A stretch of DNA of 64,000 bases from Amycolatopsis sp. FDAARGOS 1241 (GTDB taxonomy: Bacteria; Actinomycetota; Actinomycetes; Mycobacteriales; Pseudonocardiaceae). Made by a program: the position numbers and the translations under genes. The number at the start of each line of letters is the position of its first letter. Positions within the stretch are counted from its first letter, which is position 1. Location: NCBI RefSeq assembly GCF_016889705.1, contig NZ_CP069526.1:8026001-8090000 (forward strand), in the 5' to 3' direction. The notes under the pieces are model-generated. The model saw nothing but the letters and a program-made list of their open reading frames with translations. It searched no databases and was not told the origin of the DNA. This document shows, one piece after another, positions 15,446-24,551 of the stretch.

Positions 15446-17959
15446 TTGGCTCAGGGGGAACCGCTGCCGCTCGTCTCGGTGATCGTCGTGAACTACCGCG
15501 GCGCCGAAGACACGATCACCTGCCTGCGGGCGCTGTCCTCCGACCTGGACTACGAGCACGTCGAGCTGATCTGCGTCGACAACGCGTCCGGTGGTGACGA
15601 CGCGGAGCGCATCCGCGCCGCCGTGCCGGGTGCAACCGTGCTCGAGTCGCCGGTCAACCGCGGCTTCGCCGGCGGTTGCAATTTCGGCGCGCGGCACGCG
15701 AACGGCACCGTGCTCGCCTTCCTCAACAACGACGCTCGCCCGGCGCCCGCGTGGGTCTCCGCGGCCGTCGCCCAGCTGCAGGCGCAGCCGACCGTCGCCG
15801 CGGTGGCGAGCAAGGTCATCGACTGGGAGGGCACCGGCACCGACTTCGTCGACGCGGGCCTGACCTGGTTCGGCATGGGCTACAAGCGCCACGCGGGCAG
15901 CCCGCTGGCCGACGTGCCCGAGGCCGAGCGCGACGTGGCCAAGGACGTGCTCTTCGGCACCGGCTCGGCGATGTTCGTGCGCGCTTCGGTGTTCGCCGAG
16001 CTCGGCGGGTTCGACGAGCGGTTCTTCATGTTCTACGAGGACGTCGACCTCGGCTGGCGGCTCAACCTCCGCGGCTGGCGGGTGCGGTACGTACCCGAGT
16101 CACTCGCCTACCACCGCCACCACGGCACGATGTCGGCCGTCGACGCGCCGGAGACCGGCCGCGAGACGTTCCTGCTCGAGCGCAACGCGCTGGCCGCGCT
16201 GTACAAGAACCTCTCGGACGAATCGCTCGCCAAGGCGCTGCCCGCGGCGCTGGCGCTGGCCGTGCGGCGGGCCACCGCGCGCGGTGGGCTGGACCCCGAG
16301 CAGCTCAACCTCGAAAAGGGCGTCGGGCCGGTGGAGACGGACGACGTCGCGGTGCCGCGGACGACGCTGGCGGGCGTGCTGGCGATCGACCGGTTCGTGG
16401 AGCTGATGCCGTCGCTGGCCGAGTCGCGCGCCGTCGAGCAGGCGGCGCGCACTCGCTCGGACGCCGACCTGCTTCCGTTGCTGCGCAAGGCTTTGGAGCC
16501 CGCGTACCCACTGCCGGACTACCTGCGGGCCCACGAGATCCTCGTCGAAGCGTTCGGCATCGAGGAGGTGTTCGGCCAGCGGCGCCGGATCCTCGTGCTC
16601 ACCGGTGACTCGATCACCGAGCGCATGGCCGGCCCGGCGATCCGCGCGTGGAACATCGCGGCGACGCTCGCCGCCGAGCACGACGTGCACCTGATCACCA
16701 CGAACCCGCTGCTGTCGGCGCCGCCCGCGGCGTTCAAGGTCAGCTCGGGCAAGTTCCGCGATCTCGAAGCGCCCGTCGAGTGGGCCGACGTCGTGATCCT
16801 GCAGGGCCACGTGCTGGAGCTCGCGCCGACGCTGAAGCGCCGGCACGCGAACAAGATCGTGGTCGCCGACGTCTACGACCCCATGCACCTGGAACTGCTC
16901 GAACAGGGCAAGGGCGTGGCCGACGACCAGCGCGCGCTCGACCTCGCAGGCGTCACGAAGGTGCTCGACGCGCAGCTGGAGCGTGCCGACTTCTTCCTCT
17001 GCGCGTCGGAGCGGCAGCGCCACTTCTGGCTCGGGCACCTCGCCGCGCTGGGCCGGCTGTCGCCGCGCCTCTACGACGCGGACCCGACCACGCAGTCGCT
17101 GCTTGCGGTCGTGCCGTTCGGGTTGTCGCCGCAGGCGCCCGTGCGCACCGGCCCCGGCCTGCGGGCCTCGCTGGGTCTCGGCGAATCGGACAAGGTGGTG
17201 CTCTGGGCCGGCGGCGTGTACAGCTGGTTCGACCCGCTGACCCTGATCCGCGCCATGGATCTCATGCGCCGGAACCGGGACGACGCGCGGCTCGTGTTCC
17301 TCGGTATGAAGCACCCGAACCCCGAGGTGGCCGAGATGGACATCGGCGCTCGCACCATCCGCCTGTCCGACTCGCTCGGGCTCACCGACAAGCACGTGTT
17401 CTTCAACGAGCAGTGGGTGCCCTACGGCGAGCGCCAGAACTGGCTGCTCGACGCGAACTGCGGTGTGACCACGCACTACGAGCACGTCGAGACCACGTTC
17501 GCGTTCCGCACGCGCGTGCTCGACTACCTGTGGGCAGGGCTGCCGATCGTCACCACGGACGGTGACGCGTTCGCCGATCTCGTTAGGACAGAGCGGCTCG
17601 GGGTAGTCGTGCCGGCCGAGGACGCCGAGGCACTGGCCGCCGCGCTGGAGAAGGCGCTGTACGACGAGGAGTTCTCGGCGGGCTGCGTCGAGCGGATCGC
17701 GGAGGTCGCGCGCCGGTACGCGTGGCCGGAGGCGCTGAAGCCGCTGGTGGAGTTCTGCCGCGACCCGCGCCCGGCCGCCGACCGGCTGCCGGGCGGCGCG
17801 GACCTCACCACCACGGCGCCGGTGCGCGGCGGCGCGCTGGTCCGCCGCGACCTGGACCTCGTGCGTGAGTACCTCGCACAGGGCGGTCCGGGTGAGCTGG
17901 CGCGGCGCGTCGGCGGGCGGGTCGTCAAGGTCGCGCGGAACCGGCTGAACCGTGGCTGA
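15446..17959 (+). CDS. Two-domain glycosyltransferase (GT2 fused to GT4-like)
   Basis: An 837-residue protein. Residues 1 to about 270 form a GT2 domain (VIVVNYRGAEDT, CVDNASGGDD, NRGFAGGCNFG, FLNNDARPAP, FFMFYEDVDLGWRL). A helical linker follows, then from about residue 375 a GT-B/GT4-like domain (ILVLTGDSITERMAGPAIRAWNIA, FGVVPFGLSPQ-type region, LWAGGVYSWFDPLTLIRA, YLWAGLPIVTTDGDAFADLV). Such fusions can add two sugars in succession. The TTG start at 15446 follows GGAGC. Its end overlaps the next gene by 8 nt. Confidence 0.85.
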   Translation: MAQGEPLPLVSVIVVNYRGAEDTITCLRALSSDLDYEHVELICVDNASGGDDAERIRAAVPGATVLESPVNRGFAGGCNFGARHANGTVLAFLNNDARPAPAWVSAAVAQLQAQPTVAAVASKVIDWEGTGTDFVDAGLTWFGMGYKRHAGSPLADVPEAERDVAKDVLFGTGSAMFVRASVFAELGGFDERFFMFYEDVDLGWRLNLRGWRVRYVPESLAYHRHHGTMSAVDAPETGRETFLLERNALAALYKNLSDESLAKALPAALALAVRRATARGGLDPEQLNLEKGVGPVETDDVAVPRTTLAGVLAIDRFVELMPSLAESRAVEQAARTRSDADLLPLLRKALEPAYPLPDYLRAHEILVEAFGIEEVFGQRRRILVLTGDSITERMAGPAIRAWNIAATLAAEHDVHLITTNPLLSAPPAAFKVSSGKFRDLEAPVEWADVVILQGHVLELAPTLKRRHANKIVVADVYDPMHLELLEQGKGVADDQRALDLAGVTKVLDAQLERADFFLCASERQRHFWLGHLAALGRLSPRLYDADPTTQSLLAVVPFGLSPQAPVRTGPGLRASLGLGESDKVVLWAGGVYSWFDPLTLIRAMDLMRRNRDDARLVFLGMKHPNPEVAEMDIGARTIRLSDSLGLTDKHVFFNEQWVPYGERQNWLLDANCGVTTHYEHVETTFAFRTRVLDYLWAGLPIVTTDGDAFADLVRTERLGVVVPAEDAEALAAALEKALYDEEFSAGCVERIAEVARRYAWPEALKPLVEFCRDPRPAADRLPGGADLTTTAPVRGGALVRRDLDLVREYLAQGGPGELARRVGGRVVKVARNRLNRG

Positions 17960-19037
17960 CCGACCGCTTCGCGTGCTGCTCGACGGCACCCCGCTCCTCG
18001 GCTCCCGCACGGGCATCGGCCGCTACACGGCCGCGCTGAGCGAGGAGCTCGCGTCGATGTCCGAAGTGGATCCCCGCGCGGTCGCGTTCACCTTGCGCGG
18101 CTGGCGAAAGCTGCGCGGTGTGCTGCCCCACGGCGCGCGGGCCCGCGGCATGCCCGTGCCCGCGCGGCTACTGCGCCGGGCGTGGCTTCGTTCGCAGCTG
18201 CCGCCGGTCGAACTGTTCGCCGGCCCCACCGACGTCGTCCACGGCACCAACTTCGTGCTGCCCGGCCGGTTCCGGGCAGCCGGCGTGCTGACGATCCACG
18301 ACCTGGCTTTCCTGGACGCGCCGGGGGAACTCGCGCCGTCCGACCGCTCCCTGCCGGAGCTGGTGCGCCGCGGCGCCCACCGCGCCGACGTCATCTGCAC
18401 CCCGACGGCCGCCGTCGCCGACTCCGTGGCCGAGCGCCTGGACGTCTCCCGCGACAAGATCGTGGTCACCCCGCTGGGCGTCAATCCGGCGTGGTTCACC
18501 GCCCGCCCCCCGGACGACGGCCAGCGCGCGAAGCTGCGCCTGCCCGACAAGTACCTGCTCTTCGCCGGCGCCGCCGGCCCGCGCAAGGGCCTCGACTGGC
18601 TCGCCCGCGCCCACGCCTCCGCGCCCGACCTGCCACCCCTGGTCTTCGCCGGCCCCGGCCCGTTCCCCCGCCTGCCCCGCTCGGGCCAGACGGGCTACCT
18701 GTCCGATGTGGACCTCCGCACCGTCGTCGCCGGCGCCGCCGCCCTGGTCCTGCCGTCCCGCGACGAAGGTTTCGGCCTGCCCGTCCTGGAAGCCATGGCC
18801 TCCGACGTCCCGGTCGTCTGCACCGACATCCCCGCCCTGCGCGAGGTCGCCGGCCCCTGCGCCACCCTCATCCCCTACGACGACGTCGACGCCCTCGCCG
18901 CCGCCCTCCGCCAGGCTGTCGAAGACCCCCACGCCACCGCCACCTCGACAGCCCGCCGCACCCACGCATCCGGCTTCACCTGGCGCCGCTGCGCCACCCA
19001 AACCGTCGAGGCCTACCACCGCGCCGCCAACCGTTAA
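17952..19037 (+). CDS. Glycosyltransferase family 4
   Basis: A 361-residue GT-B enzyme with VLLDGTPLLGSRTGIGRYTAALS, DVVHGTNFVLP, TIHDLAFLDAPGE, VTPLGVNPAWF, LLFAGAAGPRKGLDWLA and the donor-site block SRDEGFGLPVLEAMASDVPVV. It is translationally coupled to the large fused transferase (8-nt overlap) and ends the plus-strand glycan operon. A long hairpin element follows. The third base is almost always C toward the 3' end, stronger than in its neighbours. Confidence 0.88.
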   Translation: MADRPLRVLLDGTPLLGSRTGIGRYTAALSEELASMSEVDPRAVAFTLRGWRKLRGVLPHGARARGMPVPARLLRRAWLRSQLPPVELFAGPTDVVHGTNFVLPGRFRAAGVLTIHDLAFLDAPGELAPSDRSLPELVRRGAHRADVICTPTAAVADSVAERLDVSRDKIVVTPLGVNPAWFTARPPDDGQRAKLRLPDKYLLFAGAAGPRKGLDWLARAHASAPDLPPLVFAGPGPFPRLPRSGQTGYLSDVDLRTVVAGAAALVLPSRDEGFGLPVLEAMASDVPVVCTDIPALREVAGPCATLIPYDDVDALAAALRQAVEDPHATATSTARRTHASGFTWRRCATQTVEAYHRAANR

Positions 19038-19205
19038 GCAGACGGCACACAGCGGCACACCGCGCACAGCGCACAACCACACGTCGACGGCCACCGCACC
19101 ACCACTGCTGCTACTGCACAAACACCGCCAGCGCACCACAGCGCCACACCACCAGCGCACCAACACCGCCACAGCACCAAGGCGAGGGAACCACCCAGCC
19201 CCCTC

Positions 19206-19363
19206 CCTGCACCTCGATCCCCGCCCTCCACACGGCACGGAACCCCTTGTCAAGGTACGTTTTCCCGCCTTGACAAGGGGTTCCGTGCCGTAGTGACAAT
19301 CAAAGATCGGGGTGTGTCTCCCCAGCCCCCAGCGCAACATCGCCCCAGGGCGACGAGCCGCCC
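19206..19363 (+). repeat. Two-hairpin intergenic element, copy 1
   Basis: Shares with the element at 41243-41404 the left flank CCTGCACCTCGATCC, a long first hairpin with the core CCTTGTCAAGG...CCTTGACAAGG, the middle GTRGT.ACMATCA...CGGGGTG, the block AGCGCAAC, and a second small hairpin (TCGCC-ccag-GGCGA at 19340-19353) followed by GAGCCG. It lies between two convergent operons. The stems differ between copies but still pair. Confidence 0.75.
19232..19291. terminator. Perfect 24-bp hairpin between convergent genes
   Basis: Arms 19232-19255 and 19268-19291 are exact reverse complements around a 12-nt loop. It lies between the GT4 gene ending at 19037 and rmlD ending at 19422, so it could end transcription in both directions. 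No strong U-tract is present. The rest of 19038-19421 is CA-rich non-coding sequence. Confidence 0.65.
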
Positions 19364-19421
19364 GCGCCCCGACGAACCACCCGCGCCCCAGAGAACATCT
19401 CCCCGAGAACGACGAACCCAC

Positions 19422-20306
19422 TCACTCCGCAAAATACGCGGACAACGCCTCCCGCCAATTCCTCAACGGCTTCAACCCCGCCGCCCGCCAGGAAGCATTC
19501 GACAACACCGAATACTTCGGCCGAGGCGCCGGCCGCGGAAACTCCTCCGTCGTACAAGCCCCGACCCGCTCCGGATCCGCCCCGATCTCCTCGAAGATCG
19601 CCCGCGCGAACCCCCACCACGAAGTCTCCCCAGCCCCGGTGCAATGCAGCACCCGAGACTCCGGCCCCTCCCCCGCAGCAATCCGCCGGGCCAACTCGAC
19701 CAACCCACCGGCCAGATCAGCAGCCCACGTCGGCGAGCCCACCTGATCGTCCACAACGGTCAGCTGCTCGCGCTCCCCCTCCAGCCGCTGGATCGTCTTC
19801 ACGAAATTGGCCCCGTGCTTCCCGTAAACCCAGCTGGTCCGCACCACCCAGGCCGACGCCCCCGACCCCAGCACCGCGTCCTCCCCGGCGGCCTTGGTCC
19901 GCCCGTACGCGCCCAGCGGCCTCAGCGCATCCGTCGCCTCGTACGGCGAGGAACCATCACCGGGGAACACGTAATCCGTCGAGACGTGCACCAACGGCAC
20001 CCGCCGCGACGAACAGACCGCGGCCAGCACCCGGGGCCCGTCGGCGTTCACCGCGAACGCACGCACCTCGTCCGCCTCAGCGGCATCAACCGAGGTGTAC
20101 GCCGACGCGTTCACCACGATCGGAACCGCACCGGAGGCGGCCGCGCGCGAAACCAGCGCGTCCACCGCGACCACCACGGATCCGGCCGACCGCACATCCA
20201 GCTCCGCCGAAGCCGGCGCGACCACCTCCAGCTCGGGACCCGCGAGCGCCGCCAGGTCCCGGCCGAGCTGACCGGAACCGCCGGGTACGAGCAGCGCCAG
20301 CCGCAC
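19422..20306 (-). CDS. rmlD: dTDP-4-dehydrorhamnose reductase
   Basis: Last step of dTDP-L-rhamnose synthesis. The 294-residue SDR protein shows LLVPGGSGQLGRDL at the N-terminus, NASAYTSVDAAE, HVSTDYVFPGDG and the catalytic pair Y-X3-K in YGRTKAAGE. The GTG at 20306 is chosen because GGAGG lies 8 nt upstream; longer readings run into rmlB. rmlD follows rmlB by 26 bp on the same strand. The dTDP-rhamnose product feeds WbbL and perhaps other glycosyltransferases nearby. Confidence 0.93.
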   Translation of the reverse strand: MRLALLVPGGSGQLGRDLAALAGPELEVVAPASAELDVRSAGSVVVAVDALVSRAAASGAVPIVVNASAYTSVDAAEADEVRAFAVNADGPRVLAAVCSSRRVPLVHVSTDYVFPGDGSSPYEATDALRPLGAYGRTKAAGEDAVLGSGASAWVVRTSWVYGKHGANFVKTIQRLEGEREQLTVVDDQVGSPTWAADLAGGLVELARRIAAGEGPESRVLHCTGAGETSWWGFARAIFEEIGADPERVGACTTEEFPRPAPRPKYSVLSNASWRAAGLKPLRNWREALSAYFAE

Positions 20307-20332
20307 CGTCGTCACCTCCACGTGAAAAGACT

Positions 20333-21325
20333 TCAGGACGTCCCGAGCGAGGCGCGGCCCTTCAGCGGCTCCCACCACGCGCGGTTGTCCGCGTACCAGC
20401 GCACCGTACCCGCCAGACCGTCCTCGAAGGACACCCGCGGAGCGTAACCGAGCTCACCGCTGATCTTGGTGATGTCGACGGAGTAGCGCCGGTCGTGGCC
20501 CTTGCGGTCGGTCACGGGTTCCACGCGCTCCCAGCCGACCCCGACGGCCTCCAGCAGCCGGCCGGTCAGCTCGCGGTTCGTGAGCTCCGTGCCGCCGCCG
20601 ATGTTGTAGATCTCGCCGGGCCTGCCGCCGTCGGCGACGAGCTGGATGCCGTGGCAGTGGTCGTCGACGTGGAGCCAGTCGCGCACGTTCAGGCCGTCGC
20701 CGTAGAGGGGCACTTTCAGGCCGTCGAGGAGGTTGGTGACGAACAGCGGGATCACCTTCTCCGGGAACTGGTACGGCCCGTAGTTGTTCGAGCACCGCGT
20801 GACGCACACGGGCAGCCCGTGCGTGCGGAAGTACGACCGCGCGATCAGGTCTGACGACGCCTTCGAAGCCGAGTACGGCGAATTCGGCTCCAGCACGTGG
20901 TCCTCCGACCACGAACCGTCCTCGATGGACCCGTAGACCTCGTCGGTGGACACGTGCACGAACTTGCCCACGCCCGCCTCCAGCGAGGCCTGCAGCAGCG
21001 TCTGGGTCCCCAGCACGTTGGTGAGCACGAAGTCGGCCGACCCGAGGATCGAACGGTCCACATGCGACTCAGCGGCGAAGTGCACGACCAGGTCGGCACC
21101 GCGCACCAGGTCGGTGACCAGCGGGGCGTCGCAGATGTCACCGCGCACGAAGCGCAGGCGGGGGCTGTCGGCGACCGGCGCGAGGTTGGCCTCGTTGCCC
21201 GCGTACGTGAGCTTGTCGAGCACCACCACCTCGGCGTCACCCAGCGTCGGGTAGGCACCCGAAATCACCTGCCGGACGTAGTGCGATCCGATGAACCCCG
21301 CACCGCCCGTGACCAGGACCCGCAT
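20333..21325 (-). CDS. rmlB: dTDP-glucose 4,6-dehydratase
   Basis: Converts dTDP-glucose to dTDP-4-keto-6-deoxyglucose. The 330 residues show the NAD-binding VTGGAGFIGSHYVRQ, HFAAESHVDRSI, HVSTDEVYGSI, and YSASKASSDL with the catalytic Tyr-X3-Lys, then RCSNNYGPYQFPEK and VRDWLHVDDHC, all diagnostic of RmlB. A purine-rich GGAAGAGG precedes the ATG. First gene of the rmlB-rmlD operon, divergent from the LCP gene at 21464. Confidence 0.95.
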   Translation of the reverse strand: MRVLVTGGAGFIGSHYVRQVISGAYPTLGDAEVVVLDKLTYAGNEANLAPVADSPRLRFVRGDICDAPLVTDLVRGADLVVHFAAESHVDRSILGSADFVLTNVLGTQTLLQASLEAGVGKFVHVSTDEVYGSIEDGSWSEDHVLEPNSPYSASKASSDLIARSYFRTHGLPVCVTRCSNNYGPYQFPEKVIPLFVTNLLDGLKVPLYGDGLNVRDWLHVDDHCHGIQLVADGGRPGEIYNIGGGTELTNRELTGRLLEAVGVGWERVEPVTDRKGHDRRYSVDITKISGELGYAPRVSFEDGLAGTVRWYADNRAWWEPLKGRASLGTS

Positions 21326-21463
21326 CCTCTTCCGCCTTCCTGCCCGTCTCCCGTGCCCGACCGGGCAATCAGACCACCAGCCTACGGATGGCTCACACGA
21401 GACTCGGTACAGTCTCCAGCAGGCACGCTGGTGCCCAGCGGGGCATGGTCGGGGGAGGAACGC

Positions 21464-22993
21464 GTGACCGAGTGGCCCGGGTCACCGATACCCGCACAGC
21501 GCGGCCGCGTCGTGGTCGTCGCACTGCGCCGCGGTGGCAAGGTCTTCCTGTCCCTCTTGTCGATCGTCATCCTCGCGCTCACGTGGTACGGCTGGCAGTT
21601 CATCGGCGATCCGCAGCACGGGTTCACGACCACCGAGATCTTCGACCAGCCGCAGGTGCACGCGAAGCCGCTCGACGGCGCCGTCGACATCCTCCTGGTC
21701 GGCCAGGACAGCCGCACCGACGCGCAGGGCAACCCGCTGCCGCGCGAGGTGCTCGACATGCTCCACGCCGGTATCGCCGACGGGGAGAAGCAGACGGACA
21801 CGATGATCCTCGTGCACATCCCGCAGAAGGGGGAGCACGCGATCGCGATCTCGTTCCCGCGCGACTCCTACGTGGAGATCACCGGCGGCTTCGGCAAGCA
21901 CAAGCTCAACAGCGCGTACGTGTACGCCTACAACGACACGTTCAAGACGCTGCAGAACCACGGCGACACCGATCTCATGGACGTCGACGAGAAGTCGAAG
22001 GTCGCCGGCCGCAAGAACCTCGTGGCCACGCTCGAGAAGTTCATCGGCAAGCCGGGCATGATCGACCGCTACGCCGAGGTGAACCTCGCGAGCTTCTACG
22101 AGATCACCAAGGCCATCGGCGGCGTCGACGTGTGCCTCAAGGCGCCGGTGAAGGAGAAGAAGTCCGGCGTGGACCTGCCGGCGGGCCGGCAGACGATCCA
22201 GGGCGTGCAGGCGCTCGCGTTCGTGCGTCAGCGCTACGGCCTGCAGGGCGGCGACCTCGACCGCATCGCGCGCCAGCAGGCGTTCCTGTCGGGCCTGGCC
22301 CGCAAGGTGCTCTCGAGCGACGTGCTGGCCGACCCGGTAAAGATCGCCCAACTGGTCGACGCGGTGAAGAAGTCCGTGGTGCTGTCGGCGGGCTGGGACC
22401 TCACCGAGTTCGCGGAGCAGATGCGCGGGTTGACGGGCGGCAACGTCGAGTTCCACACCATCCCCACGCAAGGCGACGCGGTGATCGGGGGCGCGGACGT
22501 GCTGCGCGTCGACCCGGCGCAGGTGCAGGCCGAGGTCGGCCGGCTGACTTCCGACGGGGTGCCCGCTTCGTCAGCCACGCCCACCGCCTCGACGCTGCCC
22601 GGCGCGAACGCCGTGACGGTCGAACTGTTCGACGGCAGCGGCACGGGTGTCGCGACGCAGACGCACACCCTGTTGCAAGGCAAGGGTTTCACGCTCACGA
22701 ACGACACGCGGCTGGCCACCCGCTCGGCCACGGTGCTGCGCTACAACCCGGCCGACGAGAGCGCGCTCGCGCTCGTGCGCCAGGCGCTCGGCGGCGACCT
22801 CCAGGCCGAGCCGGACTCCGACGTCGCGGCCGGGCACGTGCGGGTGCTGCTGGGCAAGGACCGCGCCGGGACGAACGCCGGCCCGGGCTCCGCGGTGACA
22901 ACGACGTCGAACGCGCCGGTTTCGAAGCCGGTCTCGCCGCCGCCGTCGACGGCTCCGCCGATCACGGCCGGCGGAGTGCCCTGCGTCAACTAG
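21464..22993 (+). CDS. LytR-CpsA-Psr (LCP) glycopolymer ligase with LytR_C domain
   Basis: LCP enzymes attach undecaprenyl/decaprenyl-linked glycans to peptidoglycan. The 509-residue protein has a cytoplasmic lead, one membrane helix at about 28-48 (VFLSLLSIVILALTWYGW), an extracellular LCP domain (LLVGQDSRTDAQGNPL, TDTMILVHI, SFPRDSYVEI, KLNSAYVY, ARQQAFL) and a C-terminal LytR_C domain (VELFDGSGTG to RVLLGKD). The GTG follows GGGGGAGG. It corresponds to Rv3267 in the mycobacterial order. The end reads GVPCVN. Confidence 0.9.
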   Translation: MTEWPGSPIPAQRGRVVVVALRRGGKVFLSLLSIVILALTWYGWQFIGDPQHGFTTTEIFDQPQVHAKPLDGAVDILLVGQDSRTDAQGNPLPREVLDMLHAGIADGEKQTDTMILVHIPQKGEHAIAISFPRDSYVEITGGFGKHKLNSAYVYAYNDTFKTLQNHGDTDLMDVDEKSKVAGRKNLVATLEKFIGKPGMIDRYAEVNLASFYEITKAIGGVDVCLKAPVKEKKSGVDLPAGRQTIQGVQALAFVRQRYGLQGGDLDRIARQQAFLSGLARKVLSSDVLADPVKIAQLVDAVKKSVVLSAGWDLTEFAEQMRGLTGGNVEFHTIPTQGDAVIGGADVLRVDPAQVQAEVGRLTSDGVPASSATPTASTLPGANAVTVELFDGSGTGVATQTHTLLQGKGFTLTNDTRLATRSATVLRYNPADESALALVRQALGGDLQAEPDSDVAAGHVRVLLGKDRAGTNAGPGSAVTTTSNAPVSKPVSPPPSTAPPITAGGVPCVN

Positions 22994-23056
22994 AGTCGGG
23001 CACTCAGCGTGGTGGCCGGGGGCGGCCTCTAGGCTGGGCACGGGGAGGTACGTGGG

Positions 23057-24457
23057 GTGGCAGAGCACAGCGACGAGCACCGGGGCGAGCCGGAACGGGA
23101 GACCGAGGCCCCCGAGCCGACGTCGGAACCCGAGGTCGACGAGGCAGCCGGCGAGGCTGAGCCGGTCGACGACGAACCAGTCGCCGGCGAAGGTGCGGCC
23201 GACGACGAGCCAACCTCGGAACCGGGTACGGACAGTGACGAACCGGGCGAGTGGAAGCCCTCGCCCTACCCCCGGATGGACCTGCCGCAGCCGACCCCGC
23301 GCACCGCGGGTGCCCACCGCCGCCCCGGCCGCGCCGGGCGCATCACCCGCCGGATCGCGCTCGGACTGGTGTCGGTGCTCGCGCTGGGCGTCACCGGCTA
23401 CGCGTGGGCGACGAAGGACCAGCTGCAGAGCAAGGTCCCCACGACCGACGTCCTCATCCCCCGCGCCGGGGAACCGCCCGCGCCGCCGGCCGACGACGGC
23501 GCGACCGACATCCTGCTCGTCGGCAGCGACGCGCGCACCGACGCGCAGGGCAACCCGCTGCCGACGAGCGTGCTGAAGTCGCTGCGCACCGAGGAGAAGG
23601 CGGGGATCAACACCGACACGATCATCCTGCTGCGCTTCCCCAAGGACGGCGGCAAACCGTCGGGCGTCTCGATCCCGCGCGACAGCTGGGTCACCATCCC
23701 CGGCCGCGGCCAAGCCAAGATCAACTCGGCGTACGGCGTGGCGAAGGCCCAGTTCGCGAACGCCGAGCGCGCCAAGGGCGAGCGCGACCAGGCCAAGATC
23801 GAGCGCGACTCCGACGCGGAGGGCCGGCGGGTACTGGTCCAGACCGTGCAGGACCTCACGCGGGTCCGCGTGGACCACTACGCCGAGATCAACCTGCTGG
23901 GCTTCTACCTGCTCACAGAGGCGCTCGGCGGTGTGCAGGTGTGCCTGAACCACGCGACGTCGGACAAGGACTCGGGCGCCGACTTCCGCCGCGGCGTGCA
24001 GAAGGTGTCGGGCGGAGAGGCGCTGTCGTTCGTGCGCCAGCGCAAGAACCTGCCGCACGGCGACCTGGACCGGATCGTGCGGCAGCAGGCTTTCCTTTCC
24101 TCGGCGCTGCACCAGGCGCTTTCGGCGGGCACCCTGACCAGCCCGGGGACCATGGGCAACCTGATGGACGCCGTGCACCGCTCGATCGTGCTCGACGACG
24201 GACTCGACGTGCTCGACTTCGCGCAGCAGGTGAAGGGCGTCGCGTCGGGCGACCTGTCCTTTTCGACGGTCCCGGTGATCACCGCGAACGGACGCAGCGC
24301 CGACGGGCAGAGCATCGTCGAGCTGGATCCCGCCGCGGTGCGCACGTTCGTGGCCGGCCTGGTCGGGCGCGCGCCGGCGGGTGGCGGTGGGGCCGCCGCC
24401 GGGGCGCCTGTGCTCCAGCTGCAGTCGGGTATCCCCGGTGTGCCCTGCGTCAACTGA
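23057..24457 (+). CDS. LCP family glycopolymer ligase, second copy
   Basis: A 466-residue LCP protein. A long acidic cytoplasmic lead (about 75 residues rich in Glu, Asp, Pro) precedes a single membrane helix at about 97-115 (IALGLVSVLALGVTGYAW). The extracellular LCP domain carries LLVGSDARTDAQGNPL, TDTIILLRF, SIPRDSWVTI, KINSAYG and DLDRIVRQQAFL. It lacks the LytR_C domain of its neighbour but has the same ending GVPCVN. GGGGAGG precedes the GTG. Probably a functional partner or paralogue of the first. Confidence 0.9.
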   Translation: MAEHSDEHRGEPERETEAPEPTSEPEVDEAAGEAEPVDDEPVAGEGAADDEPTSEPGTDSDEPGEWKPSPYPRMDLPQPTPRTAGAHRRPGRAGRITRRIALGLVSVLALGVTGYAWATKDQLQSKVPTTDVLIPRAGEPPAPPADDGATDILLVGSDARTDAQGNPLPTSVLKSLRTEEKAGINTDTIILLRFPKDGGKPSGVSIPRDSWVTIPGRGQAKINSAYGVAKAQFANAERAKGERDQAKIERDSDAEGRRVLVQTVQDLTRVRVDHYAEINLLGFYLLTEALGGVQVCLNHATSDKDSGADFRRGVQKVSGGEALSFVRQRKNLPHGDLDRIVRQQAFLSSALHQALSAGTLTSPGTMGNLMDAVHRSIVLDDGLDVLDFAQQVKGVASGDLSFSTVPVITANGRSADGQSIVELDPAAVRTFVAGLVGRAPAGGGGAAAGAPVLQLQSGIPGVPCVN

Positions 24458-24458
24458 C

Positions 24459-24464
24459 TAGCCT
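24459..24464 (+). promoter_or_regulatory. -10-like box of leaderless upstream ORF
   Basis: TAGCCT ends 6 nt before an ATG at 24471 that opens a 26-codon ORF overlapping the TIGR03089 gene. No ribosome site precedes that ATG. Confidence 0.4.
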
Positions 24465-24470
24465 GGCACC

Positions 24471-24551
24471 ATGAGGGAGCTTGCGACCGAATCATCCAAC
24501 ACAGCGTCTTCGGCGCACGGCGCACCGAGCGTCAGCGAGGTGGGCGCATGA
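24471..24551 (+). CDS. Possible 26-residue leaderless upstream peptide
   Basis: ATG at 24471 is followed by 26 codons and a TGA whose first bases overlap the ATG of the TIGR03089 gene (ATGA at 24548-24551). The peptide, beginning MRELATESSN, is polar and matches nothing I know. A TAGCCT box at the leaderless distance supports its start. It may only serve to couple translation of the downstream gene. Confidence 0.35.
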   Translation: MRELATESSNTASSAHGAPSVSEVGA

